From NCBI GenBank assembly GCA_036250195.1, contig JAVHZZ010000005.1, positions 179,721,448-179,785,447 on the forward strand: a stretch of 64,000 nt of DNA, given 5' to 3'. This document shows positions 52,071 to 63,355 of this stretch, one piece after another. A program made the translations under genes and the position numbers. This DNA is from Mixophyes australis. Its lineage: Eukaryota > Chordata > Amphibia > Anura > Limnodynastidae. The notes under the pieces were generated by a model that saw only the letters and a list, made by a program, of their open reading frames with translations, was not told the DNA's origin and did not search any database. Position 1 is the stretch's first letter. Each line of letters begins with the position of its first letter.

Positions 52071-52614
52071 ACGAGATCTACCAGGACAGAGGACCACCTA
52101 ACACACCCTCCCTCTACCCTGATCAATGCTTGAGTGAAGATGGCGGCGACTAGTGGGAAATTTATAGGATCCGAGTATCGCTAGATCCGACAGCGGGATT
52201 ATGACTCAGAGCCTCGGTTTCAAGTTTTCATTTGGCAACAATACCTGGATCTGTCTCGGATCCGACTCGGATCGGAAAGGTTCGGGTGGGCTCGGATTCA
52301 CAAAATCCGAGTGCGCTCATCTCTAGTTGAAACTGTCATACCTTGTGTCAAAAGGTCAGTTGAATCTATTTGGCAAATGATTGAGGTGCTGTTTGGCCAA
52401 TGATTTGAACAATTGTGCTCTGCAATCTCCAATCAAGTTTTATCTTGCATCCACAATCAGCAAGATTGGCTACAGTGCCTTGGGCCTTCAACTACCTAAC
52501 AACATTACCTACAATAGAAACGGGAACATCAAGGTGTCTAGAGATTGATTTATAGCCTGGAGATTGTCCATGCTTGGCTCACTTATCACTATGTTCACCA
52601 GTAAACACTAGGGG

Positions 52615-52926
52615 CCTGATTCAGCAAATAAGTCAAAAAAAGAAGTATATTTTCTCCTGGACAAACCATGTTACAATGCAAAGGGTTCAAATTAGTTTAT
52701 TATCTTGCTCATATGCTAAATGCTGGCTGTTTTTTCATGCAGCACACAAATACTTGATAGCTTAATATTTACACTGAAATTTAAATTTTATCTAGGACAT
52801 GCTCTACCCCAACTATAAATCTGACATCACATTTTAAATTTACCTCCCACTCCAATGCAACATGGTTTTGCCAAGGTGCAACGTTTTACTCCTTTCTTTG
52901 TTTTAATGTCCTTAATGAATAGACCC
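52615..52926. mobile_element. MITE of the GGGCCTGATTCATTAA family, copy 4
   Basis: Left GGGCCTGATTCAGCAAATAA, right TCCTTAATGAATAGACCC, with CTAGGACATGCTCTACCCC inside. TA-rich flanks; the exact duplication is unclear. Confidence 0.8.
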
Positions 52927-53185
52927 TATTTGTTACTAGAAACCATATACCATGCTCTGATCACATAGGCAGTGTTCAACATAAGCTGCTGACACACTTA
53001 AACTTGCTCAAATCAGTGCAATACAGAAATCATGCAATAAAGCGGTAAGGCAGTTATAAATGTCCAAATCTTTCATATCCTGTAGTATCAAATGTGTACA
53101 TACATGTTTACTTGATCCAATATTCTAGGAACATATATGCAAATCTGATGAATAAAGAAGTAACACAACTCACTTGAATCACTGG

Positions 53186-53580
53186 CTTGGTGACTCATTG
53201 GCTGTTCTCCCTCAGCTACCTCTGCTTTCCCGTGTGTGCTCAGCATACTCCAGTGCTGTACTCCTGCTGTTCCAGTATCTCTACCAATCACCATTGGATA
53301 CACCATTGTGACAGCCTCTGCTTTTCCTCGTTGTACCACAGGACATCTATTCTTCTTGTGCCTCATTTGTTTCTACCCGTGTTACCTGGCTCCTCCACAC
53401 CGTTCTGCTGTTCACCCACTCACAGGACCGCGACCTGCAGGTTTGGTGCCGCTAAATCCATACCTCCTTGCGGGGGTTCCTGGTGAAAACCACCTGCCTG
53501 TTAAGACTCCGAGCCTGTGGGTGGGCTAAGCCATGTCCAGCAGAGCATAGGGATCAATTTCCCATAAGCCAACCGTGACA
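53186..53580 (+). mobile_element. 3' part of a gypsy-type LTR
   Basis: GACCGCGACCTGCAGGTTTG, CTCCTTGCGGGGGTTCCTGG and the end CCAACCGTGACA match the 3' half of the LTR at 42450-43257. The left end is not recognisable. Confidence 0.65.
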
Positions 53581-53619
53581 CCAACGCAGTACTCAATCTC
53601 CTAATGCCCATACATTCTC

Positions 53620-54250
53620 TTTCACCCAACTGACATATCTTGTCTATTTTTATTTCAAACCAGACTTGGTAGAAGCTTCTTGAGTCAACCTGTGAGCCTC
53701 TTTCAGCTCTTCTTGCAGTCTGAACTTAATGTAAATGTTTCTTCCCTGAGTATAGAACCTCCATTATTCCAAAACATATGTCTACAGGCAGTTGAGCTTC
53801 TCTTCCAATCATAAGTAGGTATGGTGTATATCCTGTTGACTCATTTTTAGTGCAGTTGTATGCATGTACCAACTGGCTGATGTGCCTACTTCAGTACAAC
53901 TGTCTACCAGTGCCTAAAGCACCCATCTTGTTCAGAGGATTTCGATTGAATCTCTATGGCTGTGGGTCTCCTTGTGTGCGGAAAGGTGTGGTCCTGTACT
54001 TCTGTATTCCACACAATTCCTATATCTCAATTATTAGCCTGCTCTCAAAATCTCTTCTTTGATCAGAATGGATGTGAGCAGGAAGTTCATAGTGCACAAA
54101 GAATTTCTCCCATAAAATCTTTTGCTACAGTCATAGTTCTTCGACCTTTGCCCGGGTATGTTTCAGTGTAGCGGGTGAAGTGATCAGTCCCAACCAAAAT
54201 ATTGGTAGTGTTGCTTACATCTGGCACCATAGACAGAAAATCAATATCTG
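53620..54250 (-). pseudogene. Ty3/gypsy integrase remnant
   Basis: Minus-strand frames give VGTDHFTRYTETYPG near 54180 (the core strand with TDHFTRYxEA), and further on RLQEELKEAHRLTQEASTKS near 53670, the C-terminal part usually following the (V)C(F)G region. Intervening sequence corresponds in length to the catalytic core but has stops and frame changes. It is on the opposite strand to the LTR at 53186, so the two may not belong together. Confidence 0.75.
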
Positions 54251-54259
54251 GCTAGTTTA

Positions 54260-55655
54260 AAGGATTCTGCATTCTTCTTTACTCCTGATCCCTGACTGTT
54301 CTGTCAAATACATTCAGGTTGCTCACTACTTACTACCGTGAGCTCTAAACTCCATCAGACAAGTGCCAGAATATTCTACATTAACCTTTGTCTGTCTGAC
54401 TCATCTCATTACTGAGATGACTTATCTCATTACTAAAATAACTATACATAGTTTTAGTCATAAAGTGATTATAAGTTGTGCAAATGAATTTCCCCAGTGT
54501 ATTCAACCCATGAGTAATAGTTAAAAACTGTGTTCTATCACTGAAGCAGAATAAATAGCTTTATAGATTGTTTTTCTCTCCTCCTGACATCACTAGGCGG
54601 CAACAACAATCATTCCTGTTTCTCAGTGCGTTTGTAAATATATATCGGTAGGCCACATGGTTGCTTCATTTTGAGGATACATTTCTATTATAATTGAGCA
54701 CAATTTATTCTGCTTGTTAAAGATGGGGCTATGTGACTGTCTTTAGAAGAAAACACCATGTATACTCCTGATTTTATACTTTGTATATCCTGTACCCTGG
54801 GTGGTGTGGAACTATGACTGTTGATAAGCTCTGAATATCATCATTTGTAAATAGGCAATGCTGATCATTTAGCTTTGCATGCCAAATGCAAAATCAAAAA
54901 TAATTTCAAGACGTCAGTTTTATGCAGTATACCACATATTTGATTTACTAGACTGGTTACATTGTTGCACAATTTGAAATCCAGATTGTTCAACTTCACC
55001 CATATTAAATTAAAAACGTCATCAATGACACTTCCAATCTGCCCTAATGAGAAAAACTTCTTTCCTAACTTCAAAGGCAACTATTATATTTATCCATGGA
55101 TCAATATTACATTATATAAGGACTGAATGGGGCTTCAAACTGCAATACCCTTTGGCTAAAAATGATTGTCCAAAAAAACATTAAAGAACACACAATCCTC
55201 TTAAATGTTACTTTAATAATCATATCAACCAATGGAATACTCAATTAAACAATGGAAATGTCAATTAAGTAATGTGAATAGACAGCAACTTGATGTAATA
55301 TAGCTACCACACTGAGGTGAGAAGTTTAATGAGGTAAAGGTTTTTCCTAGGAACCCCTCAAGGAGGTTTGGGCTTCACTGATACACCCTGCAAGTCGCAG
55401 TTCTCCGGATGGGTATCAGTCGAGACTGACAGGAGAAGATGTTATTAACCAACAAGATGAGACCAGAATAGTGACAGATGTAGGAGACCAGGATACCAGG
55501 ATAGTAGTTACCAGGATACTAGTGGAATACAGAAGAGCCAAATAATCCAGCATCTAAGCAGGCTAGACTTGAAGCAGACTTGAAGATCTGGCACCATGTT
55601 GCCAGAACAGGTGCTTTATATAGCCTGGAGGATGAGGGGGCGTGAAAAACATTTA
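54260..55655. other. Spacer; possible LTR promoter on the minus strand
   Basis: Mostly unassigned. Near 55605-55625 the minus strand reads CTATATAAAGCACCTG, a good TATA box downstream of a GC-rich stretch, so 55300-55660 may be part of a further LTR whose ends I could not fix. A short direct repeat CAGGATAC/CCAGGATA lies at 55488-55525. Confidence 0.35.
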
Positions 55656-55660
55656 GTCGC

Positions 55661-56746
55661 TGTGACAGGATGGACCACCTATGCCACCCTGCCTGTTGTT
55701 ACTGGGAACAGGCTGGGCTTACTTTGCCACCGTTCCCTTTCGTTATCTCAAATGCGCCCTCTTGACGCAGTAGGAGGGGCTTACAATGCTGCCACCACTG
55801 GACTCCTTCTATGGCACTCAGAACCACATTCCTTCTGGGTAACTGATGCTGCTAGTGTACCTTGTTGCTGGTGTACCCGGGCTGGTAACTCGGGACCTCT
55901 TACTATGGATCCGGGTTGCTGTGAATGGATCCCCCCCTGGCTTATCACATTGACCAGGGCTGCTGGGTAGCAGGCAGAGCAGTGGTACTGGAAACGCTTG
56001 GGTCCAAACCTCAGAGACAGCCGGAGAACGGATTAGATTTTTGGTCTAATCTGCAGATCACAAGATTACAGCAATATTAAAGATGTTTTCAAGCAGGTCT
56101 TGAAGCAAGATGTTTAATTGCTCACACTGGTTTGAGGTACCAGTGATCAGGTCAGATGAAAATCAGAAGAACACATTTCAGTGTACAAGTCAGTGCATTT
56201 ATACATTTCAGACACATGCTATTTTTAGCATCAGGATATACTCTATTTACACAAACATGGATTTACATGCATTGTAAAGCTAACAAACTTTGCACTTGTC
56301 TATGAAATTCACTCTGGACAAAAGGCCACACAGCAATGACCCCATGCTGGGCTTTTGGCCAGAGCAGGCATGACACTTCATCACAAAACTTCGTTAGCAC
56401 TTCCTGCTATCAGACTCGCTTGCACATATGCCTTATTGGAGTTTTCCACTAGCAACCTTACAAATACCAAACAATGACACTTCCATGCAAAATACATCCC
56501 AAAACACCCAAGAATCCACAAAGGCCTACTGTATCAGATATATGCATCAGAAATAAGGTATATCATTTAGTAAGGTGAAAACAGGAAAAAACAGTTTCGA
56601 CCCTGGTCTCAGAAATAATGATTTCCTATCTCAGAATATATACAATACAAAAAATAAGTGCATATGCAATTATATAAAGAAGCGGGCTGCGCTATTTACC
56701 TTAAATAAATTTATACCAGAAGTTATTTATCAGTGATCCAGTCACA
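55661..56746 (+). mobile_element. Solo LTR, family A (1086 bp), 5-bp duplication GTCGC
   Basis: Begins TGTGACAGGATGGACCACC and ends GATCCAGTCACA, with GTCGC on both sides (55656-55660, 56747-56751). It is the third member of the family at 3979 and 38387, in the same orientation. Confidence 0.93.
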
Positions 56747-56759
56747 GTCGCTTTGTACA

Positions 56760-57140
56760 TCAGACCCCGGTAAGTGAGCGAAGTGTCCGGTGCTTGGCAA
56801 TATCTATGGATGTTGCAATTACATGAGCATGTCCTTACTGTACACAGAAATCACTTGCCCGCCACACCTACCCATTCCTCTTCTGGCTCAATGGGGGCTA
56901 AAGTCAACGATACTCAAAACCTATATAATGTAAGCTTTCACATATTTTATATGCATGTTCAGGACAAAAATATGTATCTTACACAAACAATTGAAGCACA
57001 TTCATCTTTTAAATAAAGCTTTGTCCCAAGGTATATGTTCATTCAAGTTTATATGATTAAAGGTTCCCACAAAATAAACCAGGTTTGTGCTTCTTTCTGT
57101 GTCTGCGCTCACGTGATTTAGATGGAAGAAATGCTTTTCT
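56760..57140. other. Spacer
   Basis: No recognised feature; short frames only. Confidence 0.4.
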
Positions 57141-57149
57141 GATGATTTA

Positions 57150-57990
57150 AACTCTTTCTTTCTAGGCTCTTCTGTCTTGTGATTCTTTTCTTTAGATCTT
57201 CAAATACTTCCTCTGGATTGCATTATGAAACTGAAATTTCTACTGACTTTTTTGAAGTCACTGTTATAAGATGCTAAATTGCTCTAAACAATTCAATTTA
57301 TCCCCTTAGTACCATCAGCAATTAGGAACACTTTACTTTTTAGATCTATACAGGTCATTAATGAAAAGTTAAAATAGACAAGGCCAAATGCTGATCCCTG
57401 TGGTATCCCACTAATGGCTTTAACCCAGTCTGAATTTGTTCCGTTTATAACTAGCCATTGTGTTCTCTCCTTAAACCAGTTCTCAACCCATGTACACGCT
57501 TCCCCCCTAAAATTAGTACACTCTGCTTTTGTACTAATATCCAATTACTTTACAAAATCCACATAAATTAACATTAATTGTACTACCAATATTCAGTTTG
57601 AAACATAGCATTTTCTACATGTCAGAATTGCATCCCACAGAATCCCTTCAATTAATTTACCCACAACACAAGTCTATAACTTCCTGCTTCTGATTTTGTT
57701 CCCTTTTTAAAGATAGGTGCCACACCTATTTTCCAACAATCTTGTGACACTGATATGTTTATGAGGGAGTCCATCAATATGAGAAATTGTGGTCAATCAA
57801 ATACTGCACTTAGTCCTTGTAGCACACATGGATGGATGTTATCTGAATTATGTGCTTTAAATACCTTATTATTGTTTAGGTGTGACTGTACCTCCTCCTA
57901 TGTTGAATACATAATATTTAATAGTGTGCATACGGTAATGCTATACAACATCCATTGTGAATACAAACATAAAGCATAATAATAATTTAC
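57150..57990 (-). pseudogene. CR1-type LINE RT fragment
   Basis: On the minus strand the order is WKIGVAPIFKKG-like and KSEAGSYR-like sequence (57740-57660), CTWVENWFKERTQWLVINGT, SDWVKAISGIPQGSAFGLVY (57510-57390) and KVFLIADGTKG (57310, the FADDTK block with a substitution), then NPEEVFEDLKKRITRQKSLE (57190-57150). These are CR1/L3 reverse transcriptase blocks. Stops and an altered catalytic ADD box show it is dead. Confidence 0.88.
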
Positions 57991-58017
57991 AATTATTTTT
58001 CATATATATTTAAATTT

Positions 58018-58155
58018 CCCTGATCTCTATCCAATCGAGCATCTGTGGGATGTGCTGGAAAAAGAAGTCCAAGCCATGTAGGCCCTACCACGCAACTTAC
58101 AGGACTTAACATCATAGTGCCAGATACCACAGGACACCTTCAGAGGTCTTGACAA
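58018..58155 (+). pseudogene. Tc1-like transposase C-terminal fragment
   Basis: The frame reads SPDLYPIEHLWDVLEKEVQA then LPRNLQDL and IPQDTFRGL. SPDLNPIEHLWDxL is the conserved last DD(34)E block of Tc1-like transposases. Only about 45 codons remain. Confidence 0.88.
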
Positions 58156-58839
58156 TACCATTATTATTACACATGCTGATTCTAATTCAGGGGAAAGTGG
58201 TTAAACGGGTGAAGGACAATGGGGTGAGAATTTCATAGGGCTTCATGGTTTTCTATCACAGTACGGGGGAAAATGAATACACTAGTCACACACCTTTCCC
58301 ATCAACAGCTACAATTGTTATTCTGCTGTCGTATGTTTTAAGTGTTCCCCATTTCTCTTAGATTGTAGGTTTATTTGTGCAGGGAAATCTTTATGATCTG
58401 CTTCATGTCATTGTATGTAATTTCTTTGTATCGTGATCTTCTCAATGTACAGTGCTACATAACATGTTGACGCCAGGGCCGGATTAACAATGGACCTGAT
58501 GGGGCTGCAGCCCCAGGAATCTCCAATTTAAATGAGACCCAGTCCAGCCAGGAGAAATCGTTTTTTGGGGGGTTTGTTTGGTTATTTTTTCCCTCTTTTT
58601 AGCCGGAGGGAGGGTGCGGAGCATGGGGAGGGGCGGAGCTAATCGGGACGGCCCTGTCTGTCATCTAATGAAGACAGGCAGCCCAGCAACAAATCAGACT
58701 GCTGACAGGCTGCCTGTCAGTGCAGAGCTTTTAGCCTCGTTTGAAGAGGCTTCTTTTCCTGCTCTCTGCATTCATGGATGTCAGCAGGTAAGTACAAGGG
58801 GTTACATGACTGGGGAGCTGGTGTTCATATGAACCTGTC

Positions 58840-58923
58840 ATTCATTGTGTATGTCTGTGGCACTGGGCTTTGTGTATGTCTTTTGCACTGTGTGTAAATG
58901 TCTGTGCCACTGTGTGTATGTAA
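58840..58923 (+). repeat. TGTGTATGTCTGTGGCACTG-type minisatellite, left part
   Basis: Roughly 20-30-bp units with GTATGTCTxTGGCACTG. The array continues at 60085-60350, on the far side of the solo LTR. Confidence 0.85.
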
Positions 58924-58928
58924 ATTGC

Positions 58929-60072
58929 TGTCACGAACAGCACTCACCTGACTCACCTGAGCCTGCGTGGCGTGTGTGTGACAAAGGGTTAATCAAAAAC
59001 AGCCATCTTGGTCTGTCTAAAATGATTACATCCTCCCCTATCTATGCCACACATTAGTTTTGCCGTACCAACTATGCCACCACCAAGGTTTTATATGAAG
59101 AGCTGACACTCTTATTTAGGAAGCCTTCGGTTCTCCCTTAGAACTAATCGAGCACAATTTACTTTAATAAGAGTTAACATCGACCACAATGTTCTCCCCG
59201 GTTTTCAATTATGTAGCGTTTTGACCAAACTGTTGCGTGAATTCAGAACACAGACACTTTATTAGGTGTAATTTAATATGGAAACTACATCCACAATGCT
59301 TAATATAAAACAGTTAATAAAATGACATACAAATATAATGCGCTTGTTTCTTATAAAATAGAAAGGATAAAACACAGAATTGATAACTCAATTGATAACG
59401 TATAATCAAATTTCTGGTGCTGGGAGAAGTAGAAATATGGTCAGATTGATTCCCAAAAGTGAACAAAAACTTAGAGTTTCATTGAAGTTTTAAAACCAAG
59501 CTGCAGGGCCCACATCCCTCCTCCCTGTGATGTCAGAAGTAAAAGGTCTGTGTGAATGCAAATTAGGGTTTTATGACCCCTGTTGAAGAAACACCTTCTA
59601 AGTCAGGTTTTTGTTACCCTGTCCTAATTTTTCACCAGTATGGTGTACAAACATGATTTTACCTCCACACAACATGTCATAAGTTCCCCTTCATCTGCAT
59701 ATCACACATGCCCCTGATCAGTATGATATTGGAGAAACTTATATGATATTTTCCTGTGATCCTATTCAACTTGAATTTGTTATTCACATATAACCCTGTC
59801 TCTGCAGTTGGCTTCCCATTGGTGCGTTAGATTTCACTGCCCTGAAAGAGATATTTTCAAAGGCTTTCACTTTTGTGATATGCCATAAATGATATAAGGT
59901 GCTACAATTGGTCTGGGCTCTTATCTACCAGCACCCTCTGGGGAGTTTAACATAATCAAACACATTGATTTAAACAGCTCCTCTGAGCCATGTCACACTA
60001 TTTCTAGGAATTACATATTTCAATTCACATATTTGCAGATTTATATGCATAGAAATTAGCTTGCACATGACA
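58929..60072 (+). mobile_element. Solo LTR (1144 bp) with 5-bp duplication ATTGC
   Basis: Begins TGTCACGAACAGCACTC and ends GCACATGACA; ATTGC flanks both sides (58924-58928, 60073-60077). It splits the TG minisatellite. No internal coding region adjoins. Confidence 0.92.
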
Positions 60073-60084
60073 ATTGCTTAGGGT

Positions 60085-60167
60085 TTTGTGTATGTCTTTG
60101 GCACTGTGTGTATGTCTGTGACACTGTGTGTATGTATATTGCATTGGGTTTGTGTATGTATATGGCA

Positions 60168-60231
<64 letters not shown>

Positions 60232-60350
60232 CTGTGTGTATGTCTGTGGCACTGTGTGTATTTATATTGCATAGGGTTTTGCATATGTATATGGCACTGT
60301 GTGTGTGTGTGCGTTTGTATAAGGCACTGTTTCGTGCGTATTTATATAGC
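60085..60350 (+). repeat. Minisatellite, right part, with (TA)n at 60173-60228
   Basis: Continues the units GTATGTCTGTGGCACTGTGT, interrupted by about 28 TA dinucleotides. Frames through it are by-products. Confidence 0.92.
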
Positions 60351-60359
60351 ATTGTTGGA

Positions 60360-60659
60360 TGTGAAGGATAGAATCCATGTCAGTTGTAACTGGCAGCATA
60401 CAGCGATCAGCTGTAGTTCAACAATGGTGATAAAGTGATCTTCTTTGCGTGTCAGTTTAAAGGTTTTCTCAATCTGTCCATTTGACTGTGGATTGATAGG
60501 GCTAGAAATTGTGTGCAAATCATGGGCATTGGTAAATTGTGCAAACTCTGCTGAAGTATTCTGAGGGTGGTTGTCTGATACAAACTCTTCTGTTATTCTA
60601 TGCCTAAAATATATTGCCTTTGAATTATCAAGGAAATTGGAGGTCAATGTGTGTTTCAA
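60360..60659 (-). pseudogene. Retroelement integrase core fragment
   Basis: The minus-strand frame has EEFVSDNHPQNTSAEFAQFT, SPINPQSNGQIEKTFKLTRK. The second catalytic Asp (VSDN) and the Glu (NGQIEK) of the integrase triad are present, 35 positions apart. No first Asp or zinc finger lies nearby. The pattern fits gypsy-type integrases. The ends are ragged. Confidence 0.85.
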
Positions 60660-60851
60660 AGGTTCCAGTTAAAAACAAAACAAGAACCTTCCTTTGCCTC
60701 ATTCTGCTGAAATCCCTATTGAAAGTTAGAATCTTTCTTTACAGAAAGCAATACGGTGACAAAATACCCGCAACATGCCCCAATTTTTTTTTTGCCCTTG
60801 GTCTATTGCCGCTATTTTATCTGGCTCTTGTTTTAAGTACTTTGAGCCGGC

Positions 60852-61075
60852 GGTCACCAAGTTGCCCTCTGTATTGTGTGGTGGTCACCAGGTTGCCCTC
60901 TGTATTGTGTGGTGGTCACCAGGTTGCCCTCTGTATTGTGTGGCGATCACCAGGTTGCCCACTGTATTGTGTGGCGGTCACCAGGTTGCCTTCTGTATTG
61001 TGTGACGGTCATCAGGGTGCTCTGTATTGTGCATCGGTCACAAGGGTGCTGTGTATCGTGAGGCAGTCACATGGG
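60852..61075 (+). repeat. 31-bp tandem repeat, about seven units
   Basis: Unit GTTGCCCTCTGTATTGTGTG followed by GTGGTCACCAG; the first two full units start at 60861 and 60892. Later units diverge. All three frames are open because 31 is not a multiple of three; I do not call a gene. Confidence 0.95.
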
Positions 61076-61129
61076 AGCTGTGTGGTCTTTGCTGCTACAG
61101 CATCTCCACTTCAAGGTTGGATATGCTGT

Positions 61130-61335
61130 GCATTCAGATATGCTCTTCTGCATACTACCCATGGCTAACGCCTATGTACTGAATGTTGTTTCTTTGCTTG
61201 AACTCATACATGTACTCCTTATTACGCTTACATGTCCGAAAGAACTGGAACTGTGTTCTGGCTTTGTTTTTGGTTCTGTTTTATTCTATGTATTGTTTAA
61301 AAATCTGAATAAAAATATTTGATAAAAAAAAAAAT
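61130..61335 (+). mobile_element. L1-type LINE 3' end with polyA
   Basis: Ends AATCTGAATAAAAATATTTG followed by an A tract at 61323-61334; similar in layout to the tail at 8885. Confidence 0.5.
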
Positions 61336-61494
61336 CCCAGCAGTTTCTGAGGCACTGAGGCACTCAAACAACCCGTCCGGCATCAACAATAATTCCACAG
61401 TAAAGTCACTTATATCACAATTCTTCTCTATTCTGGTGTTTGGTCTGGACAACAATTATAATTTATGATCATGTCTGCATGCTTTTACACATTG

Positions 61495-61580
61495 AGTTTC
61501 TGCCACATGATTGGCTGATTAGATATCTCCATCAACTAGCAGGTGCTCAGGTATACCTAATAAAGTGGACAGTTAATGTG
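61495..61580 (+). repeat. Conserved repeat end (CTAATAAAGTGG type)
   Basis: CCACATGATTGGCTGATTAG and GTATACCTAATAAAGTGG form a sequence that is widespread in fish and frog repeats; the parent family is not resolved here. Confidence 0.5.
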
Positions 61581-61583
61581 GGC

Positions 61584-61586
<3 letters not shown>

Positions 61587-61635
<49 letters not shown>
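61587..61635 (+). repeat. (TA)n microsatellite
   Basis: About 24 TA dinucleotides within the composite hAT-like element. Confidence 0.95.
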
Positions 61636-61637
<2 letters not shown>

Positions 61638-61763
61638 ATTAGGATCAGCACCGTCCAGGGTGCTAGCCACGCCCACACACAACTGCCCACCCTTACACGT
61701 CATTGGCCGTACATATTTTCAGCCCCAGGCCCACGTGGCCCTTAATCTGGCCCTGGTTGACAC

Positions 61764-63062
61764 TTTATAAATTATGGCTAATTATAATAACTAATAACCT
61801 GAAGGTGGATATATGTTTATACATGCCAGAGGCTGACTGGATGTTTCACCTGATGGTATAGAGACCACTGAAGGGACATTTCTATTTTTTTGTCCCAAAT
61901 AAAACTTCCCAAAACCTGGAAACAAAAGAAAAATAATTTTATGGACTTGATCTCACAAGATGTTTTTTGTGGTAGACGATGTTGAAAAACAGTAATAAAG
62001 AAGCTATTTAATTGCTGAGCTCAATATGTTAACTATGCCCCTTGCACCTCTCCACAGTCTCAGAATAGCTCAAGGCGAAGATCCTGCTTTGTGTAGAGCT
62101 TTAGAAAATGTTGTCATGATAAATGGTAAATCAGAGTGATACTAGGGTTATGGGGTTCTAAGAGTCTCACAAATGTGTTGCAAATCAGTTAATAACGTTA
62201 TTTACGACTTTTACCGTCAACCAACTCCTCACAAAGGTAGTTCTGATTCAACCTAATAAACATAGTCCTTTTTTCCCTTAAATCCACATGACCATTTTAC
62301 ACCCCTCTTATTTCTTTTTTGGGAGATTTGGGAAGTTCAACTGTTTCGGGAAAATGTATTGAATATACAAAACCATCCAAACTTGGTCAGTTTGCCCAAG
62401 AAGATTTAATTACACAACAGACACAAGAGCATTGTATTATCTCAACTCCCACTCTTGTGTCTTTACCCCAGAAAGTAAAGTATTGATGCTATTACCTACA
62501 CAAGAGAGCAAGCTGTTGGTGAGATGGTATGTCATTTGGAGGTATAATGTACAATTTGGTAGGTAAAATATGAGATTTCACAGCCTGACATCTCGCAAGA
62601 GAAAAATTAATTTAACATGTAAATATTCTAAAGCCCTAGTGTTAACATAAAGCGTTGTTCATACATATCCTTTTCATGGACTTTTGGATACAAAAGGGGT
62701 CTTTGTGACCTAAGGAAAGAAGATGTTCTTCATGGACTATTGGAATATAATTTATTTTGCCCTTTATTATTCTTGAACTACTCCTGGACCGAAACTGTTA
62801 TTATTTTTGGACAGTTACAGGATTTTTGGGAATACTATGGTTTATTTTGGGTATGGTTACAAGCATTATTGGATTGAAAGCTTAGAAGACTGGATCCTAT
62901 ACAGATGAAGACATCTGATTCTAAGTAGTTGGGGATTTATTATTTTTAATAAACAGATGTGGTTATAAAGAGCGAGTTGTGCTTTATTTAAGTTTTTTTT
63001 TAAAAAAATGATTATGGTAATAATGAGGGTGTTGCGGTTTATTTAACATTTTAGCTTGTGGA
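61764..63062. other. AT-rich spacer, no recognised gene
   Basis: I see no conserved frame, repeat end or RNA gene. A T9/A7 junction lies near 62993-63008. Confidence 0.4.
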
Positions 63063-63070
63063 ACTACATG

Positions 63071-63347
63071 CAGGGCCATCTTAACAACATTATGGGCCCC
63101 CGGGCAAAGCAGTGCACCGGGGCCCCTAGATATAGATATATAGATGTATATAGATACAGATATAGATATAGATATATAGAGATAGATAGATAGATGTACT
63201 TGCTCAGTGACCCTTGAAGGTTTTTTTTGCAGGTTTTTTTCTTTTGCAGGATTATTTATTCTCATTAAGAGCCGTGCCTATGGGGCCCCCTTGCCCGTGG
63301 GGCCCCCGGGCAGCTGCCCATCGTGCCCAATGGAAAAAATGGCCCTG
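63071..63347. mobile_element. hAT MITE (277 bp), 8-bp duplication ACTACATG
   Basis: Ends CAGGGCCATCTTAACAAC and, reversed, CAGGGCCATTTTTTCC; ACTACATG flanks both sides (63063-63070, 63348-63355). It contains a GATA/TATA microsatellite at 63125-63195 and inverted GGGGCCCC-type motifs (GGGCCCCCGGGC at both ends). Same CAGGGCC end class as 34152 and 58474. Confidence 0.93.
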
Positions 63348-63355
63348 ACTACATG

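Larger units (their letters stand above)
46814..52325 (-). mobile_element. Second hAT transposon, deleted relative of 19318-24874
   Basis: Right end (5' for the gene) reversed is TAGAGATGAGCGCACTCGG; left end is TAGGGATGTGCACCGG. A perfect 8-bp duplication GTTGAAAC flanks it (46806-46813, 52326-52333). It keeps the two ends of the transposase gene on the minus strand, a TATA-like ATCCTATAAATTTCC (minus strand, about 52160), and its own tandem arrays on both sides. The middle of the gene is missing. It also holds a solo LTR at 48703. Confidence 0.92.
45455..52614 (-). pseudogene. Tc1-like DNA transposon relic, split by other elements
   Basis: The left end CAGTTGTGACCAAAAATATTGG (45457-45478) is a typical Tc1-like inverted-repeat end. 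On the minus strand, frames at 46274-46660 give WXDETKLGLF-like, IFQQ-ND-RSKVASNEMHEN and LKSGRTGAPH-like pieces, matching the usual transposase order (DESKF ... FQQDNDPKHTS...W). A small N-terminal part appears to lie at 52334-52610, beyond a hAT insertion. Many stops; the N-terminal part is the least certain. Confidence 0.55.
58474..61755. mobile_element. hAT-like composite element (3282 bp)
   Basis: Ends CAGGGCCGGATTAACAATGG and, reversed, CAGGGCCAGATTAAGGGCC. An 8-bp duplication, GTTGACGC (58466-58473) and GTTGACAC (61756-61763), differs by one base. No transposase was found. Its interior holds a TG-rich minisatellite split by a solo LTR, a retroelement integrase fragment, a 31-bp tandem array and two TA microsatellites. 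Confidence 0.87.

Noticed and set aside
53186..54250. One gypsy element made of the LTR end and the integrase
   Set aside because: The LTR reads plus and the integrase minus, and the expected order and distance do not fit.
60025..60438. Frames rich in Tyr-Ile repeats
   Set aside because: They cross (TA)n and TG-rich repeats.
60614..61168. 184-codon frame with CPLYCV repeats
   Set aside because: Formed by the 31-bp tandem repeat, which is open in all three frames.
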